Positions 7,628-16,449 of a stretch of 35,200 nt of DNA are shown here, piece after piece. The notes beneath the pieces are model-generated. The model had not been told where the DNA came from, ran no database searches, and saw nothing but the letters and a program-made list of their open reading frames with translations. The translations under genes and the position numbers were made by a program. The number at the start of each line of letters is the position of its first letter. Position 1 is the stretch's first letter. Origin of the DNA: a bacterium (GTDB lineage Bacteria; Planctomycetota; UBA1135; GCA-002686595); NCBI GenBank assembly GCA_024228395.1, contig JAAETM010000327.1, positions 1-35,200 on the forward strand, written 5' to 3'.

Positions 7628-8797
7628 CTAGAAGGTCACGCTGAGCCCGTTTGAGAAGTTGGAGCGCCCAACACCCGAAACCGAGTCCCGGTACCAGAAT
7701 TGGAAGTGGTAGGTGTCGCCCGCCATGATGGTCGTCAGGGGAAAGCCTGAAATCTCAACATCAGAGGGCACATCAAAGCCAAAGCCTGACGGGCCGCCCG
7801 TTCCAACCGTGTTTTGCAGGTTACCGAGTGAGTCGAATTGGCCCACAGAATTGCGATCGGTTCCAGCCACGTTGTAGCGGCTGAACCTCCCTCCGAGTCC
7901 CACCAAACAGAACTGCCCATCGCTAATGGGGATGCCCGGAGCATCGTTTGCATTCCCAATCAGGAAGTATCCAAGCATGCCCATACCGCTAGGCTGGGGC
8001 GGCGGGCCGCCGGAAACGTCCAAGTGCAGGTCACTACCCACACCAGAGCCAAAGTTTGCACTCAGCACCGCCGGACTCCCGGTGGAGTTGTTGGCCGGAT
8101 CGCAGAAGGTTAGGAAGGCCGGGGACGCCGTATAGTCCACAATCAAGGTCGGACGCATCGGGATGAGGCTGAACTCACGTGCGGCAAATCCGCGAGCCGT
8201 TCTATCGGTTTCTACGCGAGACTTGATCAGCCAACCGTTGTTAGCCATGGGGTTGTCCAGAAAGTCCTGTACGTCGCCGATCAATCCGTTGGATGAAAAC
8301 GAATGGCGGCTCAGCGAGTTCATGTCGGCGCTGGCACTGATTGCGAGAGTGAAGTCGCCTCCGGGGGCTGCCCAAAAAGTCCCAGGGTAAAAGGTGTGGA
8401 TCCAAGTGGCATCGCCGGCTTGAGCCGGAGCGCCCTGCCCAAAGCCGTCGGATGGACCCTCGCCCCAGGGGGTCGAGGCGCGGTGCAGGTCGTAGGTGTC
8501 CGAAGTGTAGTTGGGCGGCAACTGAACCACGTTGACTTCCAGCGTGACCCCGGTGATGGTGGCGCCGGCGGGGACCGCACTCGCCACGTCGAACTTGATG
8601 AAGAATCGACGCAGGGAACCACCGTTGTTGCGACCCGTGAAGCCAAACTCACCAATTCCATTGGCCACGCTCCCCGTGGCGTCCTCATAGATAGAGCTGT
8701 CTTGCTCGGCGAGAATACTAACGGACTGGGCGGAGGCCAAAGGCGTGGCCAGGCAGACTGCAAGGACTGCAATGACGGATTTAGTAGAACGAAGCAT
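7628..8797 (-). CDS. Secreted DNRLRE-domain protein with C-terminal surface module
   Basis: 389 residues from the ATG at 8797; a TTG three codons earlier is possible but less likely. A signal peptide (MLRSTKSVIAVLAVCLATPLASAQ) is followed by a DNRLRE-type beta-sandwich: ILAEQDSSIYED, GRNNGGSLRRFFIKFDVASAVPAGATITGVTLEV, and the closing RPTLIVDYT near residue 225. Such domains bind or coat surfaces and are common in large secreted proteins. After it comes a separate module of about 160 residues beginning FCDPANNSTGSPAVL, passing LGYFLIGNANDAPGI and HFQFWYRDSV, and ending SNFSNGLSVTF. I recall this ending from many planctomycete surface proteins and infer a sorting or surface-attachment role. 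Two Cys flank the module's first half. It is a single-gene unit ending at the 7576-7612 terminator. Confidence 0.75.
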   Translation of the reverse strand: MLRSTKSVIAVLAVCLATPLASAQSVSILAEQDSSIYEDATGSVANGIGEFGFTGRNNGGSLRRFFIKFDVASAVPAGATITGVTLEVNVVQLPPNYTSDTYDLHRASTPWGEGPSDGFGQGAPAQAGDATWIHTFYPGTFWAAPGGDFTLAISASADMNSLSRHSFSSNGLIGDVQDFLDNPMANNGWLIKSRVETDRTARGFAAREFSLIPMRPTLIVDYTASPAFLTFCDPANNSTGSPAVLSANFGSGVGSDLHLDVSGGPPPQPSGMGMLGYFLIGNANDAPGIPISDGQFCLVGLGGRFSRYNVAGTDRNSVGQFDSLGNLQNTVGTGGPSGFGFDVPSDVEISGFPLTTIMAGDTYHFQFWYRDSVSGVGRSNFSNGLSVTF

Positions 8798-8956
8798 GGG
8801 GAGCAAGCGAGGAGATGAGAGTTGGATGTGCGCACGAGGCAGGCGTTCGACCCCGCGTGGCTACAGTGTTGCAAAAAATCACGTGCCGTGCAGTGAAGAT
8901 CAAGATGGGGCACACGCCCCCGGTTCAGGGCCCTAGCGCAGACCCTGGCACGAACG

Positions 8957-11557
8957 CTACACCCGCTCGGGAAGGCGAATCAGGCGCGCGCCCATGGCGT
9001 CCTCGACTTCGGTGGCGAAAGATTCGTGGCAGGTGAATAGCACCACCTGGCGTTTCTTGGCGACGGTTTCCAGGACGGTATAGAGCGATTTGCGCCGGTC
9101 GTGATCCCAGTGCACCAGGGCCTCATCCAAAATGAGCGGAAGCTTCTCGCGACCATCGTCCAGGTAGTCCAGCGTGCCGAGCCTAAGCGCCAGGTAGATC
9201 TGTTCCTGGGTACCGCGTGAAAGGGGCTTGGCCACGTCCCGCAGGCCATCCTGGACGGAGAAGACTTGCAAGCAGCCTTCGTCCGGGTGCCCATGGTCAT
9301 CGGGAGGGTAGGAGAGCGAGGTGTAGCGACCCTGGGAGATAGCACACAGGTATTCCCCGGCCTTGTGCAGCACGTCGGGTTCATTTTCCTGCCGATAGTT
9401 GGCCTCCGCCTGCTTGAGGATTTGGGCGAGTAAGGCCAGTTCGTCCCGTTGCTCGTGCGTGACTTGAAGCTCAGCTTCAAGAGCCATGATGGTCTCCTCC
9501 GCGCGCGCTAGGTGCGCGGTGCGGTCCGTGGCTAGTCGTTGTTTGAGTTCGCCGATGCGCACGGATTGTCCCTTGGTGGTTTCTTCGAGCGCTTCGATGG
9601 CCAAACGCAGTTCGCCGGGGTTGGAACTGGTCGGCAGCTTCCCATGTTCGGAGCGGCGGGCGAAGTAGGGATTGGTTTGCAGACGCAACAGATCGTCTCT
9701 GGCGGAAACGCGCTTGCGGCCGAGCTCGTCCCAGACCTCGAAAGCCCGGTTCAAATCGGCCATGTCAGGAAAGGCCGTTGTCAGCAGTTCACGTGTTATC
9801 AGCAGTTTGTTGTCACAGCTTTTCCATTGGGGTTCGAGGCTTTGCAATTGCACGCGGGCCGTCTCTCGCTGGTGGCCGTCCAGGGTGACCTCCCGCTCTG
9901 CTTGCTGGGCGAGTTTGATGGCCTGTCGAAGTTCGTTGGGCAAGGCCTCCAGATCATTGGTTTGAACACCTAGATTTCCGGCCAAGCGTTTCCAAGCATT
10001 CTCGAGAGCTTCGAGTTCGCCGAGCGCCTCTTTTCTGACCTGCATGTGCCCACGGGCGGTGGCTAGGTGTTGTTGGCCATCCTCCAATTGCTCAGCAATG
10101 CGAGATAGCGCCTGCGGGCTGCGAATGGGCTCGTTTTGAAGGCCCAAGCCGCCCAACAGGCTGGCGGAACTCTTGGGCAACCCAGGTCGCTCTGCATCGT
10201 TGGTGGCGTGGGTTGGGCGTAGGAAGCAGATGATTGCGAATCCAAAGCCGACCACGGTGGTGCTGAGGCCTACCCAGGCTGGCCCAAATTGCATCCCTTG
10301 CAAGGCCACACCGCTGATGCCGATCAGCACCCCAAGAATCCAAAGTGGTGAAGCTGCGCGTTCCATGGAATCCAGCTCGAACTGCTCGAGTTCGGCGTCC
10401 CATTGGTCCGCGTCGGCTCGCAGGGTATTCAGGGGGAAGGCCGCCAGGGTCTTGCGCGCGTGTTCGTCGGCACCCAGACGGCGCAGGTTCTCATCTAACC
10501 CGCGCGTGCTTTCGGTGAGTCCCTGCTGCGCCAAATGGGCCGTGCGCAGAAGGTCCTTGCGATCCGCAACCTGGCTCAAGACGGTCTCGATGGCTGCCTC
10601 TTTGTCGATACAAAGTTTTTGTGCAGTTGAGAGCGCGCATGGCTCCATGTTCAACCGCTCTTGGGGTTCCGTGAGCTGTTGAGCGAGTTTGTTGCGCTTC
10701 TTTTCCAGTTCGCCAGGGTGGGAAAGGGCTTCCTGCTTCCATTCGGCGGGGCAGTTGACAAGACGTTCGTCGACCAGGTCCACAGACTCCTGCTTTACCA
10801 GATAAGCGTGCCATTCGCGGTGGAATGAGAGTTCTTCAAGTTCTGTACGCAACGCGCCCAGACGTTCTTGGTCAGTATCCCGTTGGGGTCCGAGCCCGTC
10901 CAGTTCACGTTTGGCCTCGCGCAGTTCCCGGTCGGCTTGTTTGGCGGCGCGTTGTTCCTTTCTGGCTTGCTTAAGTTTCTTGCGCAGGTCCTTGGAGCGC
11001 GGCGTACCCCTTTGGTCTTCCCGCCAAAGGTCCTGCATGTCACCATCAACTTTATCGCGCACCTGGGTGATCGGGCGCGCCCCACGCAGGCCTGTTTCAC
11101 CCAACAGCAGCTCACGGATGTGTCCTCGCACATCATCTCGCTGCATGTCTGTATCATTGGCGGTCAGTGAGTACACCGCTTGAAATAGAGTGCGTGGAAC
11201 GGACTGCATGGAGGACAGGGCCTCATTATTGTTTGATTTGTGGACCTCCTGCCCTTCTACATCGGTGACCACCAACTTGCCCTGGGTCATGAGCACACGA
11301 CGCACGTCCAGGATCGCGGAGTTGTCCAATTGCACCTTGGCGCGCAGTTCCAGGTCTTCGCCCGGGCGGAACTGGGCCAAGGGGTGTTTGTCACGACTGC
11401 TGGCTTCGAATCCGTAAAGAATGGATTCCAGAGCGGCGTGGAATGAGGACTTGCCGGCTTCGTTGTGACCTACCACCACGAAGACATCGCTGTGCATTTC
11501 GAAGTGCTGGTCCTTTAGGGGACCGAAATTGTCAGCGTGCAGTTCGAGGAACCTCAT
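8957..11557 (-). CDS. yhaN: YhaN-like (SbcC-family) coiled-coil ATPase
   Basis: 866 residues from the ATG at 11557, chosen over a TTG two codons upstream because GGAGG lies 7 bases before the ATG and the ATG overlaps the upstream stop as ATGA. The N-terminus has the Rad50/SbcC/RecF-type opening (FLELHADNFGPLKDQ) and Walker A GHNEAGKSS at 30-38. Long coiled coils follow, with a double hydrophobic segment at about 402-450 (SPLWILGVLIGISGVAL, VGLSTTVVGFGFAIICFL) that could be membrane-embedded. The C-terminus carries the ABC signature LSRGTQEQIYLALRLG and Walker B LPLILDEALVHWDHD. This is the YhaN type rather than classical SbcC, as it has a hydrophobic hairpin and no visible zinc-hook CxxC. With the upstream phosphoesterase it should form a DNA end-processing complex. 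Confidence 0.85.
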   Translation of the reverse strand: MRFLELHADNFGPLKDQHFEMHSDVFVVVGHNEAGKSSFHAALESILYGFEASSRDKHPLAQFRPGEDLELRAKVQLDNSAILDVRRVLMTQGKLVVTDVEGQEVHKSNNNEALSSMQSVPRTLFQAVYSLTANDTDMQRDDVRGHIRELLLGETGLRGARPITQVRDKVDGDMQDLWREDQRGTPRSKDLRKKLKQARKEQRAAKQADRELREAKRELDGLGPQRDTDQERLGALRTELEELSFHREWHAYLVKQESVDLVDERLVNCPAEWKQEALSHPGELEKKRNKLAQQLTEPQERLNMEPCALSTAQKLCIDKEAAIETVLSQVADRKDLLRTAHLAQQGLTESTRGLDENLRRLGADEHARKTLAAFPLNTLRADADQWDAELEQFELDSMERAASPLWILGVLIGISGVALQGMQFGPAWVGLSTTVVGFGFAIICFLRPTHATNDAERPGLPKSSASLLGGLGLQNEPIRSPQALSRIAEQLEDGQQHLATARGHMQVRKEALGELEALENAWKRLAGNLGVQTNDLEALPNELRQAIKLAQQAEREVTLDGHQRETARVQLQSLEPQWKSCDNKLLITRELLTTAFPDMADLNRAFEVWDELGRKRVSARDDLLRLQTNPYFARRSEHGKLPTSSNPGELRLAIEALEETTKGQSVRIGELKQRLATDRTAHLARAEETIMALEAELQVTHEQRDELALLAQILKQAEANYRQENEPDVLHKAGEYLCAISQGRYTSLSYPPDDHGHPDEGCLQVFSVQDGLRDVAKPLSRGTQEQIYLALRLGTLDYLDDGREKLPLILDEALVHWDHDRRKSLYTVLETVAKKRQVVLFTCHESFATEVEDAMGARLIRLPERV

Positions 11558-12840
11558 TGCCAAGCCTCCGGGGTGAAGCAGCGGCTCAATAGCTCTTCCT
11601 CCAGTCCTGCAAGTCGTTCTTTTAGGTACGCGAGTTTGTTCTCCGCCGTGCCTTCTTGGGTTAGATAGCCGGGAAGGGCTCCGGGTGCCAGGGATAGCAG
11701 AAGTTCGTCATCCTGGCGCGCATTTCGAATCAGGTGGAGGGCCTCGCGCTGCACGCTCGGGGACCGTTCCAAGTCGTTCAAGTCCCTGCTGGAGTACAAT
11801 TCCTGGGGCCTGATCTGCACCTCGAGGAAACCCGTGTTGCCCTGAAGTTCCTCCTCCAGGTCCTGTCGCGTGTGTTGGTTGAGCAGCAGGCCACTGAGCG
11901 GGCAGGCGCCCGTTGGAATGAAGCGCACGCAAAGGTCCTGCGCTGCCAAGGGCGATCCGCTTTCCAATTTCTGGGCGGCGAGTTCGAATACGGTCAGCAA
12001 ACTGTCCCGATTCCCCGTGTACTGCAGTTGATCCAATGCCATGTGGTGCCATTCCACAGGCGCCAACGCGATGAATTTCACTTCGGGTTCCTCGCCGCTG
12101 CGAATAGAAACCAGCAACCCTCCCTTGGGTCCCGTCTCCTTTGGATTTCGCCCTTGCAGATTGCCGGAGTACCACACCGGAAGGTCTTCGAAGACCTGCT
12201 GGCGTTTGTGAACATGACCCAGCGCCCAGTAGTCCAAACCTGCCGTTTCGTAGTCTTGACGCACCGAAGGCGCGTAGTTGGCGTGTTCCTGGGAGATGCT
12301 CGCGGATTCGACTTGGGTGTGCAGCAGGCCGATGACCGGTACGGATCCCTTAGGCCGCTTAAACTTGGAAGCCAGGTTGTTTTCAACCCTTGTTTGGCTG
12401 TGGCCCGCGCCCACGATGATTGCCAGAGTTTGGCCTTCCGCATCGAGAAGGGTCACTGCCTTTGGGATGCCGCGCCGGAAAACGTGCAGTCCTCCACCGG
12501 GTCCCACCGTCGCTTCGGCGTCCGCGAAACCAAGCTGGGCGGCCTGTTCGTTCTTGGATCCGGGGTCGTGGTTGCCCGTGGCATAAAGCACGTGGATTCC
12601 AGCGTCGACAAGTCGTTTCATTTGGCCCATGAAGAACTCCGCACCTTCCTGGGAGAGCCGCTGGTCATCGAAAGCGTCGCCCGCGATCAGTACCGCTTGA
12701 ACATCTTCGTCGAGGGCCAAGTCTATGGCGGCTTGCAGCGCCTCCCGGGTGGCGGTCAGCAAGCGCTTGCGGGTATCAGGCGCGCCGCCAAAGGCCGTTT
12801 CGACGTGCAGGTCGGCCAGGTGCAAGAAGCGGAAGGACAT
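11554..12840 (-). CDS. yhaO: YhaO/SbcD-like DNA repair metallophosphoesterase
   Basis: 428 residues with all five calcineurin-type phosphoesterase motifs of Mre11/SbcD: HLADLHVETAFGG near residue 7, LIAGDAFDD, YATGNHDPG, GLLHTQVES and DYWALGHVHKRQ. These supply the Asp, His and Asn ligands for two Mn ions in a nuclease site. The C-terminal half (about 290-428) is expected to be the capping and ATPase-binding region. Its stop overlaps the start of the YhaN-like ATPase gene by 4 bases, the usual pairing for SbcD/SbcC and YhaO/YhaN systems. The complex is expected to open or trim hairpins and blocked DNA ends. It is divergent from the broken ybaK gene with an 82-base gap. Confidence 0.88.
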   Translation of the reverse strand: MSFRFLHLADLHVETAFGGAPDTRKRLLTATREALQAAIDLALDEDVQAVLIAGDAFDDQRLSQEGAEFFMGQMKRLVDAGIHVLYATGNHDPGSKNEQAAQLGFADAEATVGPGGGLHVFRRGIPKAVTLLDAEGQTLAIIVGAGHSQTRVENNLASKFKRPKGSVPVIGLLHTQVESASISQEHANYAPSVRQDYETAGLDYWALGHVHKRQQVFEDLPVWYSGNLQGRNPKETGPKGGLLVSIRSGEEPEVKFIALAPVEWHHMALDQLQYTGNRDSLLTVFELAAQKLESGSPLAAQDLCVRFIPTGACPLSGLLLNQHTRQDLEEELQGNTGFLEVQIRPQELYSSRDLNDLERSPSVQREALHLIRNARQDDELLLSLAPGALPGYLTQEGTAENKLAYLKERLAGLEEELLSRCFTPEAWQ

Positions 12841-12922
12841 GGCCCGAGTATAGTCGCTCGAGCTTGTTTGAAAGGCCCATTTCCCGGCCCAAAACGAGGG
12901 ACAGGCAAGCTATCCTGCGCCC

Positions 12923-13406
12923 ATGGGCAAGCGCACATCAGAAACCCCCGCCACGCGGTTCTTGAAGGGTGCGGGCGTGGCCTTCACAGAACGCCACTAC
13001 GACTACCTAGCCCATGGCGGCACCGCGGAAGCGGCCCGCCAGTTGGGGCATGACGAGCACGCCATCATCAAGACCTTGGTCATGAAAGACGGTGGGTCAA
13101 AAACCCCTGATTGTGCTCATGCATGGGGATCGTTCGGTTTCCACCAAAAACTTGGCACGTGCCATCGGCACCAAAACGGTCACGCCTTGTGATCCCGCCG
13201 AGGCGCAAAAATACATCCGTTATCAGGTGGGTGGAACCTCCCCATTTGGCCTGCTAAAGGCCATTTCTATCTATGTGGAATCCAGCGTGCTGGAGCTAGA
13301 TCGTATCCTGATCAATGGCGGCCGGCGCGGCTATCTGTTGGAGATCACTTCCAAGGTGCTGGTTCGTGAGCTCGCGGCCCGGCCCGTAAGCTGTGCCAAC
13401 CTATGA
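12923..13406 (+). pseudogene. ybaK: YbaK/EbsC-type Cys-tRNA(Pro) deacylase gene with a single-base frameshift
   Basis: The N-terminal part (to about 13093) and the C-terminal part (from about 13095) lie in two frames. Frame 1 gives TPATRFLKGAGVAFTERHYDY and HAIIKTLVMKDGG; the shifted frame gives QKPLIVLMHGDRSVSTKNLARAIG, then YQVGGTSPFGLLKAISIYVE and INGGRRGYLLEI, all hallmark YbaK segments. Removing one G from the GGG at 13094-13096 restores an open frame of 160 residues, the normal length for the family (about 159). YbaK hydrolyses Cys-tRNA(Pro) formed by mischarging. As written, only an 89-residue fragment would be made. This could be a real recent mutation, a frameshifting site or a homopolymer sequencing error. 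The rest of the gene shows no decay, which favours a recent event or an error. Its stop overlaps the convergent ispG end by 6 bases. Confidence 0.85.
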
Positions 13407-14531
13407 GGCGAGGATCTGCTTCAGCTCGGTAAGCAGGGCCGGCAGAACTTCGTCGTACGGGTAGTTTCCAAGGGTTTGTGGGCCCTTTTTCAGGTTCACT
13501 GATGTGGGTCCACACCAAAGGCCCAGGTCCGCGTCGTCGGTTTCACCCGGGCCGTTGACGCGGCAACCCATGACAGCGATGGTTACGTTTTGTTCCGCCG
13601 CGTAAGTGGTGGCCTCTTTCACCTGCTCTGCAAGCTCGATGAATTTCTCGTTCTCGACCCGGCTGCATGATGGGCAGGCGATGATGTTCAGGCCGTCGAA
13701 GAACCCCTTGGGAACGGAGCGGAAGCGTCCCGCAGCGATGTCGGACAGTAATTCGCGGCCGACCTCGATCTCCTGGCCCTTGTTTTCAAAGGGCACGGTC
13801 AAGGAGACTCGGATGGTGTCCCCAATGCCCTGGGAGATCAGTTGCTCAAACGCGATGCGGGTTTTGATGATGCCGTCGGGCGGCATGCCGGCTTCGGTCA
13901 CGCCCAGGTGCAGGGGCACGTCTGGACGGGCGGCGGCGAAGCGCTGGTTGGCTTCAATCACTAGGCGCGGGTCGGAGTCCTTGATAGAGACCAGATAGTC
14001 TGTGAAACCCACCTCGTCCATGTAAGCGCAATGGTCCTTTGCCTGTTCGACCAGAGCTGTCACGTCGTCTTTCCCATAGCGTTCGCCATATTCGGGGGCC
14101 ATGGAGCCCGCATTGCAACCGATGCGGATCGCCATGTCGTGTTTTCTGGCGATGTCAGCCAGCCAGTGCGCTTTTTCCTGGGCGCTTTTGCCTTTTTCGT
14201 GGTGGTGCAGGTGCCCGGGGTTGTAGCGCACCTTCTGGACAAAGGGCCCCACGGCATCGGCTAGGCGGTAATTCTCCTGTAGGTCCACGGAAATGGGGAT
14301 GTCCGTGGCCCGGCTAAGTTCCTCCAGGGCGATCACGTCGGCTTTGCTGTCCACGGCGATTCGGATCAGGTCGGCGCCAGCTTGCTCCAGAATCTCGATC
14401 TGCCGGAGGGTGGCCTCCACGTCCTGGGTGCGGGTGGCAGCCATGCTCTGAACGGTGATCCCTCCCCCGCCGATGGTCAGGGTTCCAACCCGAATCGGGC
14501 GCGTCTTGCGGTTTGTTGAAGGAGATGTCAT
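13401..14531 (-). CDS. ispG: 4-hydroxy-3-methylbut-2-en-1-yl diphosphate synthase (IspG/GcpE)
   Basis: 376 residues, full length for the bacterial form without the plant-type insert. It opens with [21 protein letters not shown], and the TIM-barrel half includes [11 protein letters not shown] and VRYNPGH. The C-terminal half provides the [4Fe-4S] cysteines in CPSCSR (Cys286, Cys289) and GCRVNGPGE (Cys323, with catalytic Glu330). IspG performs the reductive conversion of MEcPP to HMBPP, the next-to-last step of the MEP isoprenoid pathway, in the cytoplasm. No other MEP gene is nearby, so it is a stand-alone unit. It shares a 297-base divergent upstream region with the FAD oxidoreductase gene and its 3' end overlaps ybaK by 6 bases. 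No Shine-Dalgarno is visible before the ATG. Confidence 0.97.
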   Translation of the reverse strand: MTSPSTNRKTRPIRVGTLTIGGGGITVQSMAATRTQDVEATLRQIEILEQAGADLIRIAVDSKADVIALEELSRATDIPISVDLQENYRLADAVGPFVQKVRYNPGHLHHHEKGKSAQEKAHWLADIARKHDMAIRIGCNAGSMAPEYGERYGKDDVTALVEQAKDHCAYMDEVGFTDYLVSIKDSDPRLVIEANQRFAAARPDVPLHLGVTEAGMPPDGIIKTRIAFEQLISQGIGDTIRVSLTVPFENKGQEIEVGRELLSDIAAGRFRSVPKGFFDGLNIIACPSCSRVENEKFIELAEQVKEATTYAAEQNVTIAVMGCRVNGPGETDDADLGLWCGPTSVNLKKGPQTLGNYPYDEVLPALLTELKQILAS

Positions 14532-14828
14532 CGCGTACTTGGCTCAAGTCTGGGGAGGAAAATGGAGCGACCGTCAGTTTCTCACCATTTTTGGCCCCCA
14601 TCTACCCCCCGCCCTGCGGAAACAAGAGCAAGGCCCCGGGCTACCCCGGCTCCGTCCAACGGGATTCCCCTCTCCCAGGCCGGTGCCGTGCTCGGGGCCC
14701 CCTTTTTTGCGCCCAAGCCGCCCCGGTCTCGAAGCCTCAACTCGGGGCTATGGGGGAGGAGACCCTGCAAGTACACTGGCACCCCTCCCAGGTTGGGAGA
14801 GAGCACCCCTCCAGGGCAGAGAATTTCC
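14532..14828. promoter_or_regulatory. Divergent intergenic region between ispG and the FAD oxidoreductase gene
   Basis: About 300 bases with no convincing gene. It must contain the promoters for both divergent genes, but I see no confident -35/-10 pair. A small hairpin (CTCCCA-GGT-TGGGAG, 14785-14799) lies about 30 bases before the oxidoreductase start. The plus-strand frame is open back to 14562, but that extension is Pro/Arg-rich and does not look like protein belonging to the enzyme. Confidence 0.5.
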
Positions 14829-16064
14829 ATGAAAGGCAAGGTTTTGATCGTTGGCGGCGGCGCCATGGGTACCTGTATCGCAATGCAGGTCGCGAGTCGT
14901 TGTGACCCTCTCAGGGACCCGGTGATTCTCATTGAGAAGGGTCGTCTGGGCTCCGGTTCATCCGGCAGGGCAGGTGCCATCGTGCACCAGTCATACTCGG
15001 ATCGTGAGGTGGCTGGCATGGCGCGAGACGCCGTGCGGCTGTATCACGACATCCAAAGCACGACGGGGCGATCCTTGGGTCTGCGCCGAACCGGTGTTTT
15101 GACCGTCGTGGATGCTTCCGATGGGGAGGCCTTGGCCCAGATGGACAAGGACCTGGAGATGCAACTTTCGATTGGCATCAAGGTCCGCCGCGTGGATTCC
15201 GCTGAGATACGCCAGCTTTGCCCCGGAATCGAAATTGCGGATGACACGGTTGGTCGTTTCGAGGCGGAAGGTGGGTACGTGAACCCCGCCAAAGCTATCA
15301 AAACCTTTGGGGTCCTAGCCCGAGGAAGGGGGGCGACCACCCGGCTTGGCGTGCAGGATTTGGACATCAAAGTTGAGAATGGCAAGGTCCGCGGTGTGCA
15401 TACCAGCGAGGGGTTCTTTGAAACCCCGAATGTGGTGCTGGCAACCGGGTCTTGGACGGCAACCATCCTCAAGAAGATGGGGGTGGATTTACCACTTTCG
15501 GTGGTGCGCAGCGAGGAATGCGTGCTGGACATGCCCAAGGGCCAAGCGGGTGATGACCATCTTTCCGAGTTCGATGGTCCGGTCGCGGATATCGAAACGC
15601 GATTCAAGCAGGATCCCTTGGAACTCATGCCGGTTCCCCATCCGGTGCTCTTGGATTTGAGCTCTGGATTCCATGCGCACTGCGAGCCCCACACCAATCA
15701 AACGCGCGTCGGCCGCTCTGGTCACAGCGCCTTCAGAATGGTCAACGACCTGGCCAACCTGGACAAACAAGCTTCGCCGGAGTTCCTCGATTGGGCTTTT
15801 GAGATCCTTGGCAAGCGCATGCCCATATACAAGGACATGGGAGTCTCTGGCTCGTTGGCGCATTACACGGCGGTCAGCAGCGATCATCGGCCCATCGTGG
15901 GCCCGGTCACCGGAATCGAAGGGCTTTTCATGGTCGTCGGTTTCTCGGGCAGCGACTTCCACCTGGCTCCCTCTATCGGTGAGGGCATGGCTCAAATGAT
16001 CTTGGGCGAGCCGGTCAGCGCGTTTACCCCTGAGTTCTTCTCGGCAACGCGTTTCGAGAGTTAG
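14829..16064 (+). CDS. FAD-dependent oxidoreductase, DAO (glycine/sarcosine oxidase-like) family
   Basis: 411 residues from the ATG at 14829; the open frame extends 267 bases further upstream, but the dinucleotide-binding motif begins right after this ATG (KVLIVGGGAMGTCIAMQVA). A DAO-type second element follows (EKGRLGSGSSGRAGAIVHQSYSD), then NVVLATGSWTATILKKMG. Near the C-terminus, GIEGLFMVVGFSGSDFHLAPSIGEGMAQMILG is the usual FAD-contacting end of this fold. Relatives oxidise amines such as sarcosine, dimethylglycine or D-amino acids. The substrate cannot be assigned and no partner genes adjoin. No signal peptide, so cytoplasmic. A weak purine-rich sequence (GGCAGAGA) precedes the start. 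The stop is 12 bases from the convergent fliN stop. Confidence 0.86.
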   Translation: MKGKVLIVGGGAMGTCIAMQVASRCDPLRDPVILIEKGRLGSGSSGRAGAIVHQSYSDREVAGMARDAVRLYHDIQSTTGRSLGLRRTGVLTVVDASDGEALAQMDKDLEMQLSIGIKVRRVDSAEIRQLCPGIEIADDTVGRFEAEGGYVNPAKAIKTFGVLARGRGATTRLGVQDLDIKVENGKVRGVHTSEGFFETPNVVLATGSWTATILKKMGVDLPLSVVRSEECVLDMPKGQAGDDHLSEFDGPVADIETRFKQDPLELMPVPHPVLLDLSSGFHAHCEPHTNQTRVGRSGHSAFRMVNDLANLDKQASPEFLDWAFEILGKRMPIYKDMGVSGSLAHYTAVSSDHRPIVGPVTGIEGLFMVVGFSGSDFHLAPSIGEGMAQMILGEPVSAFTPEFFSATRFES

Positions 16065-16065
16065 G

Positions 16066-16077
16066 GAGCGTACGCTC
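16066..16077. other. 12-bp perfect palindrome between convergent stops
   Basis: GAGCGTACGCTC fills the 12-base gap between the oxidoreductase stop and the fliN stop. It is too short, and lacks a T-tract, to be called a terminator. No other terminator is evident at this end of the flagellar operon. Confidence 0.5.
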
Positions 16078-16415
16078 TACAGGTCCTTCTCCAGGTGCGA
16101 GATGCGCACGCCGTACGTGTTGTCGATGGTGACGACCTCGCCGCGTGCGACGACGCGGCCATTGACTAGGATGTCAGCGGGCTCGTGGGCCTCTCGATCC
16201 AAAGGGATGAGTGAGCCTGGACCGAGGGCCACCAAGTCGCCGAGGGACATGCTGGTTGTTCCGATGAGCACCGTGATGCTGACCGGCACGTCGAGCAGGT
16301 TTTCGAGGCCAATCGGGTCACCAGAAACGGTTCCGTCCAGTTGACCCAATTGCTCGGTTACGGATTCGACGGCTTGGTCGACAGCTTGTTCTATGTCTTT
16401 TGCTTGGTCTGCCAT
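16077..16415 (-). CDS. fliN: Flagellar motor switch protein FliN
   Basis: 112 residues from the ATG at 16415. A longer frame from 16502 overlaps fliM and adds low-quality sequence, so it was not used. The first about 45 residues are an acidic helical linker (QAKDIEQAVDQAVESVTEQL). The rest is the SpoA/FliN domain: LENLLDVPVSITVLIGTTSMSLGDLVALGPGSLIPLD, then ILVNGRVVARGEVVTIDNTYGVRIS. FliN forms the base of the cytoplasmic C-ring with FliM and helps deliver export cargo. It is the last gene of the flagellar run, 34 bases after fliM. Confidence 0.95.
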   Translation of the reverse strand: MADQAKDIEQAVDQAVESVTEQLGQLDGTVSGDPIGLENLLDVPVSITVLIGTTSMSLGDLVALGPGSLIPLDREAHEPADILVNGRVVARGEVVTIDNTYGVRISHLEKDL

Positions 16416-16449
16416 GGCTGGTTCTGTAGGGAGGCGTAGTTGGGGATGA

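Noticed and set aside
11734..13053. 439-codon open frame on the plus strand
   Set aside because: It is antisense to the YhaO-like gene, has no domain pattern and has Gln/Arg-rich composition typical of a shadow frame in G+C-rich DNA.
14562..14828. Upstream extension of the FAD oxidoreductase frame
   Set aside because: Pro/Arg-rich sequence before the normal GxGxxG start; the ATG at 14829 places the motif at the expected distance.
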